The notes: generated by a model from the letters alone, not told the origin. 64,000 nucleotides of DNA from Phascolomyces articulosus (GCA_025677815.1 JAIXMP010000007.1:62001-126000), one strand, 5' to 3'; shown: positions 11,898 to 22,350, counted from the first letter of the stretch. Numbers and translations: made by a program.

Positions 11898-13205
11898 TTA
11901 GTTGGTATAGGACTTGGCACGGAAATATGCTGCCTTTAAACCTGCTTTTGATTTGTATTCGTCAAATAACCCTAGATCCTTTCCAATTTTAAAACATAGT
12001 TCCCAATCCATTCCATCATCAGAGTGTTTTATCCATAAATCAACAAATGACCAACTAGAACTTTTATGCTGAACGATTGGAAGCAAATCAAAATTCGTAG
12101 ATGAGGCTGTGGATGAGGTGGTGGAAGATGATGACAATGCTGTTGAAGGCCCCGGTGATAAAGAATGTTTCTTACGCATTTCATTAACAAACAAAACACC
12201 ATCCTCAAATACTTGCGCTGTACGTTTTCTTGATTCTTTATTATTGATATCCTCGGCTAATGTCTGTTTCGCTTTTATCAATTGCCGGTGGAATTGGTTG
12301 GAAACAGTATCAAATGCATGAAGAATATTATCGAGTTTTCCAATATCACCATTAAAAATATCCTTGACATATTTGAAGAGTAATTGAATCTTTGGATCAT
12401 CACGTCGATCCATCACTGTGGAAAATAATTCTCAAAATAACTCAAACTCCTAACCGAAAAACACGAATTCGTGTTTTTTTTTTCATGTGTAAACTTGCGA
12501 AATTGGCACTGAATTTAACTGAATTTAGCTGGGAGTTTATCTAAATTCGTGTTTTTATGAGCATATTTGAGAATACCTTTTTCTACAGTGCATTGATATT
12601 AATGTTACCTTTTGTTCAATAAAAAAATGGGCCATTGCGACTGTAGGTTCAAGTGGTTTGGTACCAAGGTGTGTGCGAATTATTCCAGCATTAATCAAGT
12701 AAAACGATTGAGGCCAACCAGCGCAAGGGAGTCAAACAGCAAATGAAACCTCTGGATCTTCTTTTACTGCAATTTCCAAAATATCTTGTGTGGTACTCCT
12801 GATGCCGATAATTATAACAATGGAAGGAACTGGATATCGTTTGATCATTTGCAAGCAGTATTCCATAACGCGCTGTTAAAACTCGAGATCAAACGTATGC
12901 TATATCTCAAGTAAGATAGGGGGAAGTGGCGATCCTTGTGTGCAAACGCCTCATACACAACATCAGATTTCATTAAATTAGGCCATTCAGTTGGGATTCC
13001 TTTATATTTATCAACAACATTCGGCCCTACAAAATACTTTGTGTTAATATAATATATCAAAGGATATTACATATGACTAGGTGGTGTACAACCATACCAA
13101 TGAATTTTTTCACAATAAGACTAGTAATTTCGGCTTTTAACAATAAGGAATAAGTTTGCTCTTGAGATCTATACCAGGTTTCCTTTTCTCGTCCAAAGCA
13201 AATAG
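11898..13205 (-). pseudogene. Decayed PD-(D/E)XK nuclease-like gene, interrupted by a MITE
   Basis: Read on the minus strand, the pieces line up as one protein. The N-terminal part begins near 13205 (GREKETWYRSQEQTYSLLL), then NTKYFVGPNVVDKY and EWPNLMKSDVVYEAF. The core PILLEI*HTFDLEF*QRVMEY follows, where stops replace residues of the expected E-x-Q motif region, then IIIGIRSTTQDILE and WPQSFYLINAG. The C-terminal part is an open 171-aa frame from ATG 12411-12413 to 11898 (DDPKIQLLFKYVKDIFNGD ... WSFVDLWIKHSDDGMDWEL). Damage seen: a frameshift near 12910, TAG and TAA stops just after it, a TGA near 12735, and the 177-bp insertion at 12414-12590. Resemblance to the Mucorales PD-(D/E)XK-like multicopy family is from memory and needs a search. 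The open C-terminal half could still be expressed. Confidence 0.65.
12414..12590. mobile_element. CACTA-like MITE, 177 bp, inside a coding sequence
   Basis: Imperfect terminal inverted repeats of about 30 bp start CACTGTGGAAAA on the left and CACTGTAGAAAA on the right (reverse complement). They are flanked by a 3-bp direct repeat CAT (12411-12413 and 12591-12593). CACT termini with 3-bp target duplications are the mark of the CACTA/EnSpm superfamily. There is no ORF. Inside are a 22-bp palindrome at 12457-12478 around CACGAATTCGTG and a repeat of its AATTCGTGTTTTT arm near 12545. Removing the element and one CAT joins the flanking frames without a shift. Confidence 0.75.
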
Positions 13206-13233
13206 ATAATCTTTCAAATAAAATATAAATTAG

Positions 13234-13499
13234 CACTTTAGAAAAAAAATTCAGGATATATTCAAAATATATTCAAATGTTTCTATGTGCAAAATACCCC
13301 AAATTTGAATTTATCTCGAATATTTTGAATATGCATATTTTTTGTATATATTTCGAATATTTTTGCCTTTTCAATATTGAAAAATATTCAAAGTAGAATT
13401 TTTTTTTTGAACATGTAAATATTTATGAATTTAAAAATATATACTGAATTTTTTTTTTTGCATCTACGAATATTCTTTTAATATTTTTTTTCTAAGGTG
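13234..13499. mobile_element. Second CACTA-like MITE, 266 bp
   Basis: Ends are CACTTTAGAAAAAAAA on the left and CACCTTAGAAAAAAAA on the right (reverse complement), flanked by a 3-bp direct repeat TAG (13231-13233 and 13500-13502). The ends share the pattern CAC-Y-K-TAGAAAA with the right end of the MITE at 12414-12590, suggesting one family. The interior is very AT-rich with repeated ATATTC and GAATAT units. It has no coding capacity. It sits just upstream, on the minus strand, of the decayed PD-(D/E)XK-like gene. Confidence 0.7.
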
Positions 13500-13626
13500 T
13501 AGAATTAAAAACTTTTTTTTAGAGTATGAGTGATGTTATAAAAGAGACCATAGCTCACCAGCTTCTTCGGACATTGTGAGACTTGTTACCTCTAACAATG
13601 TTTCCATGGTAGCAAAAACAAAAATC

Positions 13627-13656
13627 GTTACCTCTAACCCTGCTTAAGGGGGTAAC
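13627..13656. repeat. Palindromic repeat unit, left copy
   Basis: The unit starts GTTACCTCTAACCCTGC and ends GGTAAC, so its ends pair with each other. A 21-bp core (TTACC...TTAAG) recurs in inverted orientation at 15048-15075. A partial direct copy, GTTACCTCTAAC, lies at 13585-13596. Confidence 0.6.
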
Positions 13657-15041
13657 ATACTATTTGCATAATTTTAAATCTAAAAGGATAGTCAATAAAA
13701 CATGTTTATTTTACCAAATATTATTTACTTACGTTGTTTATGTGTACTTACATGAAGCACCCACACCGGCAAAAAGTTACTAAAGATAAACAGATGAACA
13801 TCAGTTGTGTTAAATGGTAAAGAACACCACCTATTCCTACTTTTTATTCAATTCAAAATGAGAAAAATAAAACTTACTATACGAGACGGTGACCGAACGC
13901 CAGCAATGTATCCCACCGAAACAGGCATGCTCGATTTTGGGCTAACCCATGGACAATCCCTTTATCATAATAGATTTTTTTCTTATTAATAAAATATAAC
14001 TTTATTCACTTTTTTCACAACTATTATAGTATGTCCCCTTCTTTTGTAATACTTTCATAACTTACCAAAGCAGCGATATTGAGAGGGCCAAAGAAGAAAA
14101 AGAAAGGAAACCTTCTCTTGTGTTATTTTATATTATGATTAATTACCACAAACAACATATGATTATTAAAAATCAGTGATTATTGTCATTCAACATGGAA
14201 AGGAATAGCTGATACCTGTATAATGATAAAACTATATACCAGTATCATTTTTTATAATTATATATAAGAGAATAACATGAGAGACGGGATATAAGAGATT
14301 TGTTTGGTTGGATTTTATATATAATATACTACGAAGAATTCGAGAGAACAGTAGACATGCGTCGTTTGTTTACAAACTCTAATCAAAGTCATCAACTTAA
14401 TATAAATTAAAGTAGTCAGTTAAGAACAAGTTTCGATTATTCTACATGTATTTTTGTATTAATAAACTACAATGATACATATAAATCTTATAATAGTTTT
14501 TGTCGTATCTGTGTGATTGGATATACCAAATAAGGTATATCCAAGATAAGATGAAAAAAATAAGAAAAACAGTAAGAAAGAAAAGATCTGCCAAGTCCAT
14601 CTTAATGGATGGAATAAAAAATAATAAAATTTTTTCACTCATCATCAATCTTTGTCATTAACACACACACAACAAGTAGTAAATAATCAGCCACAGACCC
14701 ATCATCGAAAAGCATAAAGGACGCCAATTTTATTATATGAAATTTTCATCATCTCAACTTATCATCATTCAGTAAACGTTTACCAGTCTCAATGTATTTC
14801 TTTTTATTGTCTCATTTCTAGTATAGCCTTTTATATTTTTCATAGTTTTATTCAATAAACGGTTATTGAGTAGCGTATTATTATGAATGTAATCTTATGC
14901 CATTTTAAAAAACACTATTATTCTCTCTCTGCTATAGCTTGGTTCTATTTGCTTTATGGCACATTTGAGACAAATCGAATGCCTTGTCGTAATTATCCTT
15001 TATAGATATTTGAACGGAAAGATGAGGATCGAAAATGACTT

Positions 15042-15082
15042 GGGTCTGTTACCTCTTAAGCAGGGTTAGAGGTAAAAGACCC
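15042..15082. repeat. Palindromic repeat unit, right inverted copy
   Basis: A hairpin with outer arms GGGTC/GACCC and inner arms TTACCTC/GAGGTAA. Its centre is the inverted copy of the 21-bp core found at 13627-13656. The pair could be terminal repeats of a 1.45-kb non-autonomous element or two separate foldback insertions. No transposase is visible between them. Confidence 0.55.
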
Positions 15083-15745
15083 AAATTATTTTCTAGCAGT
15101 GGTTACTATTTATGGTAATTTTTATCCATTCGTTTTGGTGGCGCATTTCAGTGACTCTTTATTATATGGTTCTGCTGTGTTTTACACAATAATGATTAGG
15201 TAGAAAACAATGATTAAAAATATTACTACCCAATATTTGTAGTAATAATAGAGATTGAGAGGGTGTTGTTGTCATAGTATTATTTGTATAAGTATATATA
15301 ATGATTCACAACAATGCTCAACCTGGTGACCAAAATGCTAGTAAGGATCATAAAGAAGTCATCCCTCTCTTCAATCCTTCAGGAAAGCAAAAAAAAAGGG
15401 GAGGTTATCAAAAGTGGTGGTAGCCGTAGTGATATATTATTATTAAATATCTTTAATAGCCCATTGAAACATCTATCCCATTATTCACATATTGTAAATG
15501 TTATGATTGATATTTCTGTACTAATTGCATTCATTAACTTAAATATTTGTATACAAAAATCAGGCACTAATTTCCATCAGCGTTCCTATAATAATGTAAT
15601 TTAAGAAGATAGTAGATAAATGGTAAAAAGTGATTTTACATTATTTAATGAAATGAATTATACTACAATTGGAAGAAAGTATTCGATATTATGTATTGTG
15701 GAGGAGAAGAAATAGAAGAAGAGGGGTAAATAGTATTGAGATGAC

Positions 15746-16855
15746 TTAAAATTTGGAGAGATCCCACAGCTTATTGAAGATTTTGATGACATATTCATCG
15801 CCAGGATAAGTCTCCTTGATAGAAGGACGACTAGAAATACCTTCCAACCATTCCTTCACACGAGGATACTTGTTGACTGCTTCAATTTGAAGATCATTAA
15901 GTAATAACTTGTGAGTGGCTTGTTGACGAAGATAGAAAGATGCAACGCCAATATCAGCAAGCGAGAATTGAGACCCCAAGAAATAAGGACCAGTAGATGA
16001 TTGCTCTAGTAACAAATCGTTGATCTATAACAATACGTATAGTATTCAAGTATCATTAGAGATATATCTCACTTTTAACAAAGTAATACATCCTCTCCTC
16101 TCTCTCTCTCTCTCTCTCTCTTTTAGTAAACATTTACGCGAGTATAGGCAACATCAAGAGCATCAGTATATTTATTGAGATTTTCCTTCTTGAAATCAGA
16201 TAAGAAACCGTACCAAGGTGAGGTAACTTTAGATGAAAAATATTCAATTATATACCGACTTTGAGCACGTTTCACGGGATCGGCGGGCAACAATCTAATT
16301 AATTTATAAAATAGAGTTAAACCCGACTGTATTCTCATCAACAGCAATTTAAACTTTTGTTCCCAGCATATGTGATACATTACCCAACTTCAGGCTTCAA
16401 ATCATTGGCTAGTTCAACAAGAACAAGAGACTCGGCAATATTCCTGCCTTGAATAGTAAAAGAAGGAACTTTACCATCTGGATTTATATCCTTATACCTG
16501 CATCACATAAAGATCGAATATGTCAATAAAACTGCCATTTATAATATCACGCCTCTTTTCTCTTTTCTTCTGCATATCTAATCATAACAACAAATGGCCT
16601 AATTTAACTTTACCAAGAAGGCTTCTTGAGTAAATCTATTTCGACTTTTTCATGCTCTAATCCAATTTCTCTGAAAGCAATGGCAGCGCGTTGAGCAAAG
16701 GGGCAGATAGCAGCGGTATAAAAAACGGTTTTGGCTACTGTTTTTTAAACCAAAATTTTGTATATATTAATCATTGAAACCAAAGGAAATAGTCGTAATG
16801 AACGTGAACTATGAGAAGGAATTTTATGAATAATGAGTTATTTCTTACCAGACAT
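15746..16855 (-). CDS. Glutathione S-transferase, cysteine-type (omega-like), paralogue 1
   Basis: Predicted cytosolic thiol transferase or detoxification enzyme. Five exons join in frame to about 226 aa: 16849-16855, 16614-16737, 16384-16497, 16138-16294, 15746-16024. The first exon is only ATGTCTG. The N-terminal thioredoxin-like half carries the active-site-like CPFAQR, where a Cys replaces the Tyr or Ser of classical GSTs, and KVPSF then ES, the glutathione-binding cis-Pro and Ser elements. The C-terminal helical half has GPYFLGSQFSLADIGVASF, the conserved N-capping/hydrophobic-staple Asp region. Its closest relative in the window is the plus-strand gene at 23115-24188, with the same intron positions. 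Intron 4 has a (GA)n tract next to its donor on the sense strand. Confidence 0.9.
16093..16121. repeat. (CT)n microsatellite in a GST intron
   Basis: A CT dinucleotide run, so GA-rich in the transcribed sense of the minus-strand GST. It lies within about 15-45 nt of the intron donor. Confidence 0.85.
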
Positions 16856-17979
16856 ATTTTTTATCAGTGTAAAGTATTATTGAAAAGTAGTGAATAAAGA
16901 TAAGAAGCGAAAGAATTCGTTGTCTCATCCCCGCATAAACCTTGCTTTTTTTATACAATTTGCTGACAAATCCGACAAATCGGTGATAAATGTAATCAAT
17001 GAGACATTATAATTTATGTGGATTATGCAACTGGAGTTATCTCAGATTGTGGTGATTTTATTTGAATAATTAATTAATAATTGTACTATTCTTTTGTTTG
17101 CTTATTGCTACTATGATTATTAATTATAGGGATGGGTTGTAAAATGAATCCAAAAAAGTAAATCCTTCGGATAAATTTTACCGATAAGCGAACTTGCATT
17201 GCAGAAATTCAGTAATTGTAATCACCACTAACTCAATGATAATAGAATCAATTTATATATATATATATATGTGATTGTTCTTGATAACAATAAAACAGTA
17301 TGAAGAAAAAACAATACTTTTTGTATTTGTATCTATAATGTGTCGCAATACCACAGTGAAAGAGTAGAACAAAGGAAATATAATAATAACACAAAAAGAT
17401 TAACAAAAATGCGTTATATGTGATAGATATTATGTATATAAACGATGTGAGCATTTCTGTCGTGTGTTATTCAGATTTGTTTGGACAAAAAAGTTTGATT
17501 CAATTTTTTTTTTGTATATTTATAATAACACGTATGCTAAAGGATAATAAAGACACGTCCCACTATATTCCATAGGTAACGATAAATAACGGCTGTACAA
17601 ATCTTCTGATAGTAGTATCACTCAGTATTATAGTTCAGTTATTATATTTGAGTGACGAGAAAAGGATTTGTTATTATTTCATGCATTATATATTTACATA
17701 TTTTTTTTCATGCTTTCAATACAATTAATGATGGTATAGCTATAGTAGTAAGTCTCACCTCCAAATAAAGAAATACATATTCATATACAAAAAAGTAGTA
17801 TTTTTATGTAGTGTAGCATTGAAGAGTATCGCCTTCAATAACAAATCCACTACCAGTGAATATAACGAAGTCATAGGGAAATATGTAGTGGAATAGCTTT
17901 ACACACTTGCTCTTCGCTCACCCCCTAACTCGAAACAACTCGATACTTTCTAAAATAGCACTATTTTGAAATTCCATCA
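16856..17979. other. Intergenic DNA, no gene seen
   Basis: AT-rich spacer between the start of GST paralogue 1 and the 3' end of the decayed F-box gene. It contains an (AT)n run near 17256 and T runs. The first 100-200 bp should hold the GST promoter, but no motif was identified. Confidence 0.5.
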
Positions 17980-19969
17980 TTATATCAATGCTGAGTGCCG
18001 TAAAACTTGATTTGGTGTTTTAATATCGATAATTTGCTTGCAAAATTCCCGTAGTTCATCTAACGCCGAATGGTATTTGCCAGATATAAGTATATGTTCG
18101 AGATTAGGAACATGTGTGACCGCATTAAGTAAAATATTATAGATCGCGCCAGAACCACCAGGAATAGTCGCCTTCTTTAGACGAGCTAATTGTTGAAATG
18201 ATTGTATAGCAATCGATTCATCAGCTGAATCATATACCCAGCCGAGTATATAGAGGTCTTCAAGGTACTTCAGGGATCAAATCGCCCGAAACATATTGTT
18301 AGTTATGTTCAGATCAGAGAAACAATTCAAAGAAATGGATCGAATAGATGGGCATTGTCGTAACAAGGATACGATCCGTTGGTCTGTCAGTTCCCCCGAT
18401 TCCAGTTCAAGCACCAACTTCTCAACATGTGGCAAAGATACAGTCAAAATAGTAGGGCCCGAGATTTCCCGAATATAAGTTTCAATATTCAGTCTTTGAG
18501 TGTATCCCGACGTGATTCCATCAACCACCTCAAATGTGCAACAGGAAATAAAATCTGTGCAAACAAGTAGTGTAAATCAGTTGCATCATCCAGGATTTGT
18601 TTAATCATATGGTCCATATAAACATCACCGTCATCAATGTTGAGTACAACCATATTAGGATAACAACGATTAATTGTTGAGAGCACACCTGAGTCAATAT
18701 TGTTCAAATTAATAGCACGGAGATGTGGCGAATTCTCGAACAGATTATCCACTAGTTCTTTGTCAACAGTTACTGACCCGTCTTCAACCACGAGGTCAAT
18801 GTACTGCAATGATGTCTTATATGGTATTGGTACAGAAAACCATTCTGTGGTATCTGAGCAAACATATCTAGGGGAGACAAAATCCCTGAATTCCATTAGA
18901 ATTCGCGAAAGGGGTATAGCTTGCTTTCCTTCGAATTAAAAATTGATATCTGTTATTGTTGCAGAGATCTTTGAAAATGTAGATGAAATGATATGATGTT
19001 CTTTTATGATTCTGTAATCTAAAACCGAGGTAAAATTAGAGAAATTGACAAGAAAAGATAGGACTAAATATCAAAATCAAATAATCGCTAATAACCTGCG
19101 TAAATGCGTGATTTCCATAACTTTGGAAAGTTGGTTGATCCAAGAATTTGAATAAATTTGTCAAAGACTGGGGAGCCTTCATGGTCTTTTTCCTCTATGG
19201 AGTAATACATTAATTCTTCAATATAGGATGATACTTTGGAAGCAGTGGTATGCTTGGGTTATCTTTATGAGATTCCTCAACACAGAGAGGCGCCGAATAA
19301 GAGGATTGAATAACATTCGGTCTTGCCATGTACGTGAGACTTGTGAGCACCGAAAGAGTGATTTTGCCGGCAAATGATCAGCTACTTTGCAAGCAAGGTC
19401 ATAGGGGAGTTGAGCAAGAATATCGACACAAATTACTATACGAGATAATGCCTCTTCACAATACACTATAAGCTTTGAGACGCAATACGTCATGACCCAC
19501 TATCAATGGCTTCTTGATCCTTGAGTGCTCCGTCCAGAGTATTTTTCAACCCATTCAATTCTGCCCATAGCAGCGCTGATTACTTTATTTTGCTGACTAC
19601 GTACAGAAAATACTTGACATGCATTAATATATCCTTATGTGTCTTTAGGCACCATTTGAATAAGTGTTTCAGCATGCTTTAACTGTTCTGTATAGCTTTC
19701 TTTGCTTGCTGATGCTTTCATTTGCAGCCTGATTGTGTCAACTAACAGTTTATTCAAGTCGTCGATAAGAACATTCGATTGTCAGACAGTTCATCATTAT
19801 GACCTTGGTCTGGCGCGTCCTGAATTCTTGAAAGTACAGCATTCCGAAAATCCGCAAGTTTCATGGAACATGATGAATCTTGATCGAGAAAACTTGTTAC
19901 AGGACGTTTTGATGGAGAGTCTGAGAAAGACCCTGATTTACGCTTTAACGATCCTAGTTTTGACTGCAT
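17980..19969 (-). pseudogene. Decayed F-box / leucine-rich-repeat gene, copy 1
   Basis: Fragments on the minus strand follow one another as a Pof3-like protein. The start is MQSKLGSLKRK at 19967-19969. An N-terminal helical or TPR-like region has QLKHAETLIQM. The F-box is LPYDLACKVADHL followed by CSQVSRTWQDR (about 19310-19420). Then come EELMYYSIEEKDHEGSP, and LRR-like pieces at 18489-18896 and 18277-18528 (VEKLVLELESGELTDQRI). The end, SLKYLEDLYILGWVYDS ... SALI, finishes at TAA 17980-17982. Frames shift near 19790, 19260 and 18500. Stops interrupt near 19650 (TAA) and at about 18280 (TGA). Introns do not explain these breaks. F-box proteins recruit substrates to SCF ubiquitin ligases, but this copy should not make a full protein. 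A paralogous, also damaged copy begins at 63359. Confidence 0.75.
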
Positions 19970-20825
19970 TATAAGATACGTGTAAAAATAAGGAAAAGGC
20001 TAAAATCCATACAGTAACCTTGTGCTGACACAATGCTCAAATCCTGTCGTTTTACGCCAAAATTTCCTGCTACGCCTTCTGACAACTTTCTACTGGAACT
20101 ACTACATGATCTACAGAACACAAACAAAGAACTATATGCTTTTTTTTTTTTAAAAAAAAAAAAGAACCTACTTATGAATACTACTTTTATTCCTTGCTAT
20201 ACTTTAAATATCCAAATCTATGACAGGCACGCATGACACACAAATTCCAAAGCCATAATACCAGTCATTGAAAAAAAAAATTCACATATTCCAAACTTCA
20301 ACAAGGCGCAGTATAACAGATGGCGAATAAGGGTAATACATATGGCGGAAAAGTGGGCTTATTGTGTTGCTAAAGTTATCTTCTCTTGATATAAAGCTGT
20401 CTTATTCGCTGTTATTCTACTAGTTTCGTTTAATCAATCAGTCCAAAAAATAATACCAAAATATCACCGTCGTAGACTAGGCCGGTAATTTGCGAAACTC
20501 CAATACTATATATACTTTCATGCGCGTGACTTTCTTTTTTTTTGTTAGATGTTGATCATATACTTTCATCAATCCATCCACTTATCCAATTCTTCTGTTG
20601 TTTTTGCTTGTACCGCAGGTGCGAACAACATTAACCTGGTTTCCATATAACCATAAAAATCCCAAATTACCATGAATATATAATAACTCTGCTCGTTCTT
20701 TTTTAATATTGATATGACAAATTAAGGAAAGGGAAATAATATGTAATGAATAAAATTGTTTTTCTCTCTTTTTTTGTTCTCTTTGTGTGTAAATATTGGA
20801 GAGACATTTGTTGTAATTTTGCATC
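19970..20825. other. Intergenic DNA with a coding-like fragment
   Basis: The plus strand at 20033-20140 reads MLKSCRFTPKFPATPSDN followed by LLHDLQNTNKEL, then runs into a T-run/A-run palindrome at about 20142-20163. It looks coding but was not recognised and has no continuation. The remainder up to the 3' end of EMC4 is AT-rich spacer. Confidence 0.35.
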
Positions 20826-21730
20826 TTATAATGCAACATATTCGAGAACTTGTTTATGAGGTAAGAATGCCAACCAATCCGATGTAGTGGTTGGTAATAA
20901 ACCCATTGCATTAACCTTGTATACACCAAGTAACATGGTTACAACCTGTAAACCAATGAAAAGTAATTTTGGCATGATAAGTTCGGCTGCAGTTTCTTTC
21001 GATTCAAAACGTGAAAAATCTAATACAATCAAAAGCATGGTATCATTTTAATTTATATCCAATCCTCCAATAATTTTGATGCGGCCCACTTCTCCTTCTC
21101 TCTATCCTCCTCCTCTCCACCTCTTATAAAAGTATATAGTTACTTTGGTTAAGAGACATGATGGCCTTGGCAGGATTAAAGAAAAGCATAGCTGTAATCA
21201 TGACACTAAAGATTTGTACGTTGTTTCCAGTCATATAAAGCATAAAACCATTCATAGGTATACTCTTTGCTGGGCCCCATGCAACATCCCAAGCTCTCTA
21301 ATGCATCATTATAAACATTTTTAACGCGTATTAATTTTTTTAGTTACTCCTTTCTCCTGTCTCTCTGCTGCATCTTTTATCAAAATAGTTTTTTTTTTCT
21401 CTACTTACTCGAATCTTTAATGCAGTATCATTATGTCCTTCTTGAGGTGTAGATTGTTTTGCTGATTTCTGTTTTTTGTATATGTTTTATTACGAATTAC
21501 TAAGCTTTTTCACGAGTTGAGTTGAGAGTTGTCATGTAAACATACCGATCCAGATTTAGTATTTAAGAGCGCGCCTTGTTCGAATCCAACAGGTGTGGAG
21601 ATCTTTCTATTAGTAGATATTTTTAGTTCAGCATGTCATCTCCCAGCATGTTTTTGCTTTTTTCATGGTAAACTATTAGTTACTTTTTATTTGAATTTAT
21701 TGACGCATAATCGATCGACCAGTTTGCCAT
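20826..21730 (-). CDS. EMC4: ER membrane protein complex subunit 4 (EMC4/TMEM85)
   Basis: EMC4 is part of the ER membrane complex that inserts tail-anchored and polytopic membrane proteins. Exons on the minus strand: ATG at 21728-21730 (MANWSIDYASI), a small exon with TPVGFEQGALLNTK, a third with KSAKQSTPQEGHND, a fourth with RAWDVAWGPAKSIPMNGFM (about 21147-21299), and the last from about 21030 to TAA 20826. The motifs W-DVA-GP-K-IPMN-FM-YM-GN, FNPAKAIMSL and the C-terminal YKVNAMGLLPTTTSDWLAFL match the EMC4 family, including the near-invariant MGLLPT..SDWLAF end. Two hydrophobic segments fit membrane helices. Exact borders of the small 5' exons are less certain than the gene itself. Confidence 0.9.
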
Positions 21731-22005
21731 GATGAATGTATTGTATGTGTAAAAGTGAAAAGAAGATATATATAGTGGCGGACTTTTTTATTCTTGTACT
21801 GAAAAATGAGCTTTTGATTTCAAAAGAAGTTCGCTATGAGATAATATAGACAAGGGGGAAAAGAATCATATTTGCTTGTATCTTTCATGTTCGAATTAAA
21901 GAATCCTAAAGAGGTTATACATAATAACTATTAGAAAATCGCATTATATTTCTCAAGTAATCTTCTAGCTACAGGAAGACTCCACCACAAAAACAAATCA
22001 GATAT

Positions 22006-22350
22006 TTATCCATTTCGATGATACAGTACGATTGCTTGGCGTGGTTTATAGTTGATAAACATATATGTAATCGGTGCTATAAGACATAAAGGGACACTCA
22101 ACAGAGTTAATATCAAAGTAAATAGCCCATATATCCGTTTGATAGAATGACAATCGAAATTGAAGAATCTTTCATGATGCAAAAATTTCTTTATATGGCG
22201 ATCTATAGTTGTATGTGAGAAGCAAGGTTCAGTATTATGAAATTTATTCTGTCTCTTCTTATACACTAATACCCAGTGTTCTAACTTTCTTCTCCACAAT
22301 AACAAGAAATTGTGTACAGAAGCCATTAACCATAATTTGATAGACTGAAA
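22006..22350 (-). CDS. Small putative membrane protein, possibly the 3' exon of a larger gene
   Basis: Open on the minus strand from a pyrimidine-rich acceptor (…TTTTTTTCAG near 22350) to TAG at 22006, giving SIKLWLMASVHNF at the start. An in-frame ATG at 22324-22326 would give 106 aa alone. The protein is basic (WRRKLEHW, KKRQNKF) and has one long hydrophobic segment near its C-terminus (YGLFTLILTLLSVPLCLIAP), possibly a hairpin. No family recognised. Being open across the acceptor suggests an upstream exon I could not place. Confidence 0.4.
   Translation of the reverse strand, partial: FQSIKLWLMASVHNFLLLWRRKLEHWVLVYKKRQNKFHNTEPCFSHTTIDRHIKKFLHHERFFNFDCHSIKRIYGLFTLILTLLSVPLCLIAPITYMFINYKPRQAIVLYHRNG

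Larger units (their letters stand above)
13503..15745. other. Gene-poor, repeat-bearing spacer
   Basis: No intact gene seen. It contains palindromic repeats at 13627-13656 and 15042-15082 (listed separately). A short plus-strand frame at 13858-13989 reads IRDGDRTPAMYPTE and resembles a damaged RHGxRxP site of histidine acid phosphatases (weak). An ATG-started 39-codon frame at 15301 begins MIHNNAQPGDQNASKDHKEV and could be a first exon, but no continuation was found. The remainder is AT-rich. Confidence 0.4.

Noticed and set aside
20142..20163. T-run/A-run palindrome
   Set aside because: Homopolymer pair that is expected by chance in DNA this AT-rich; similar ones occur in introns, such as at 42383-42404.
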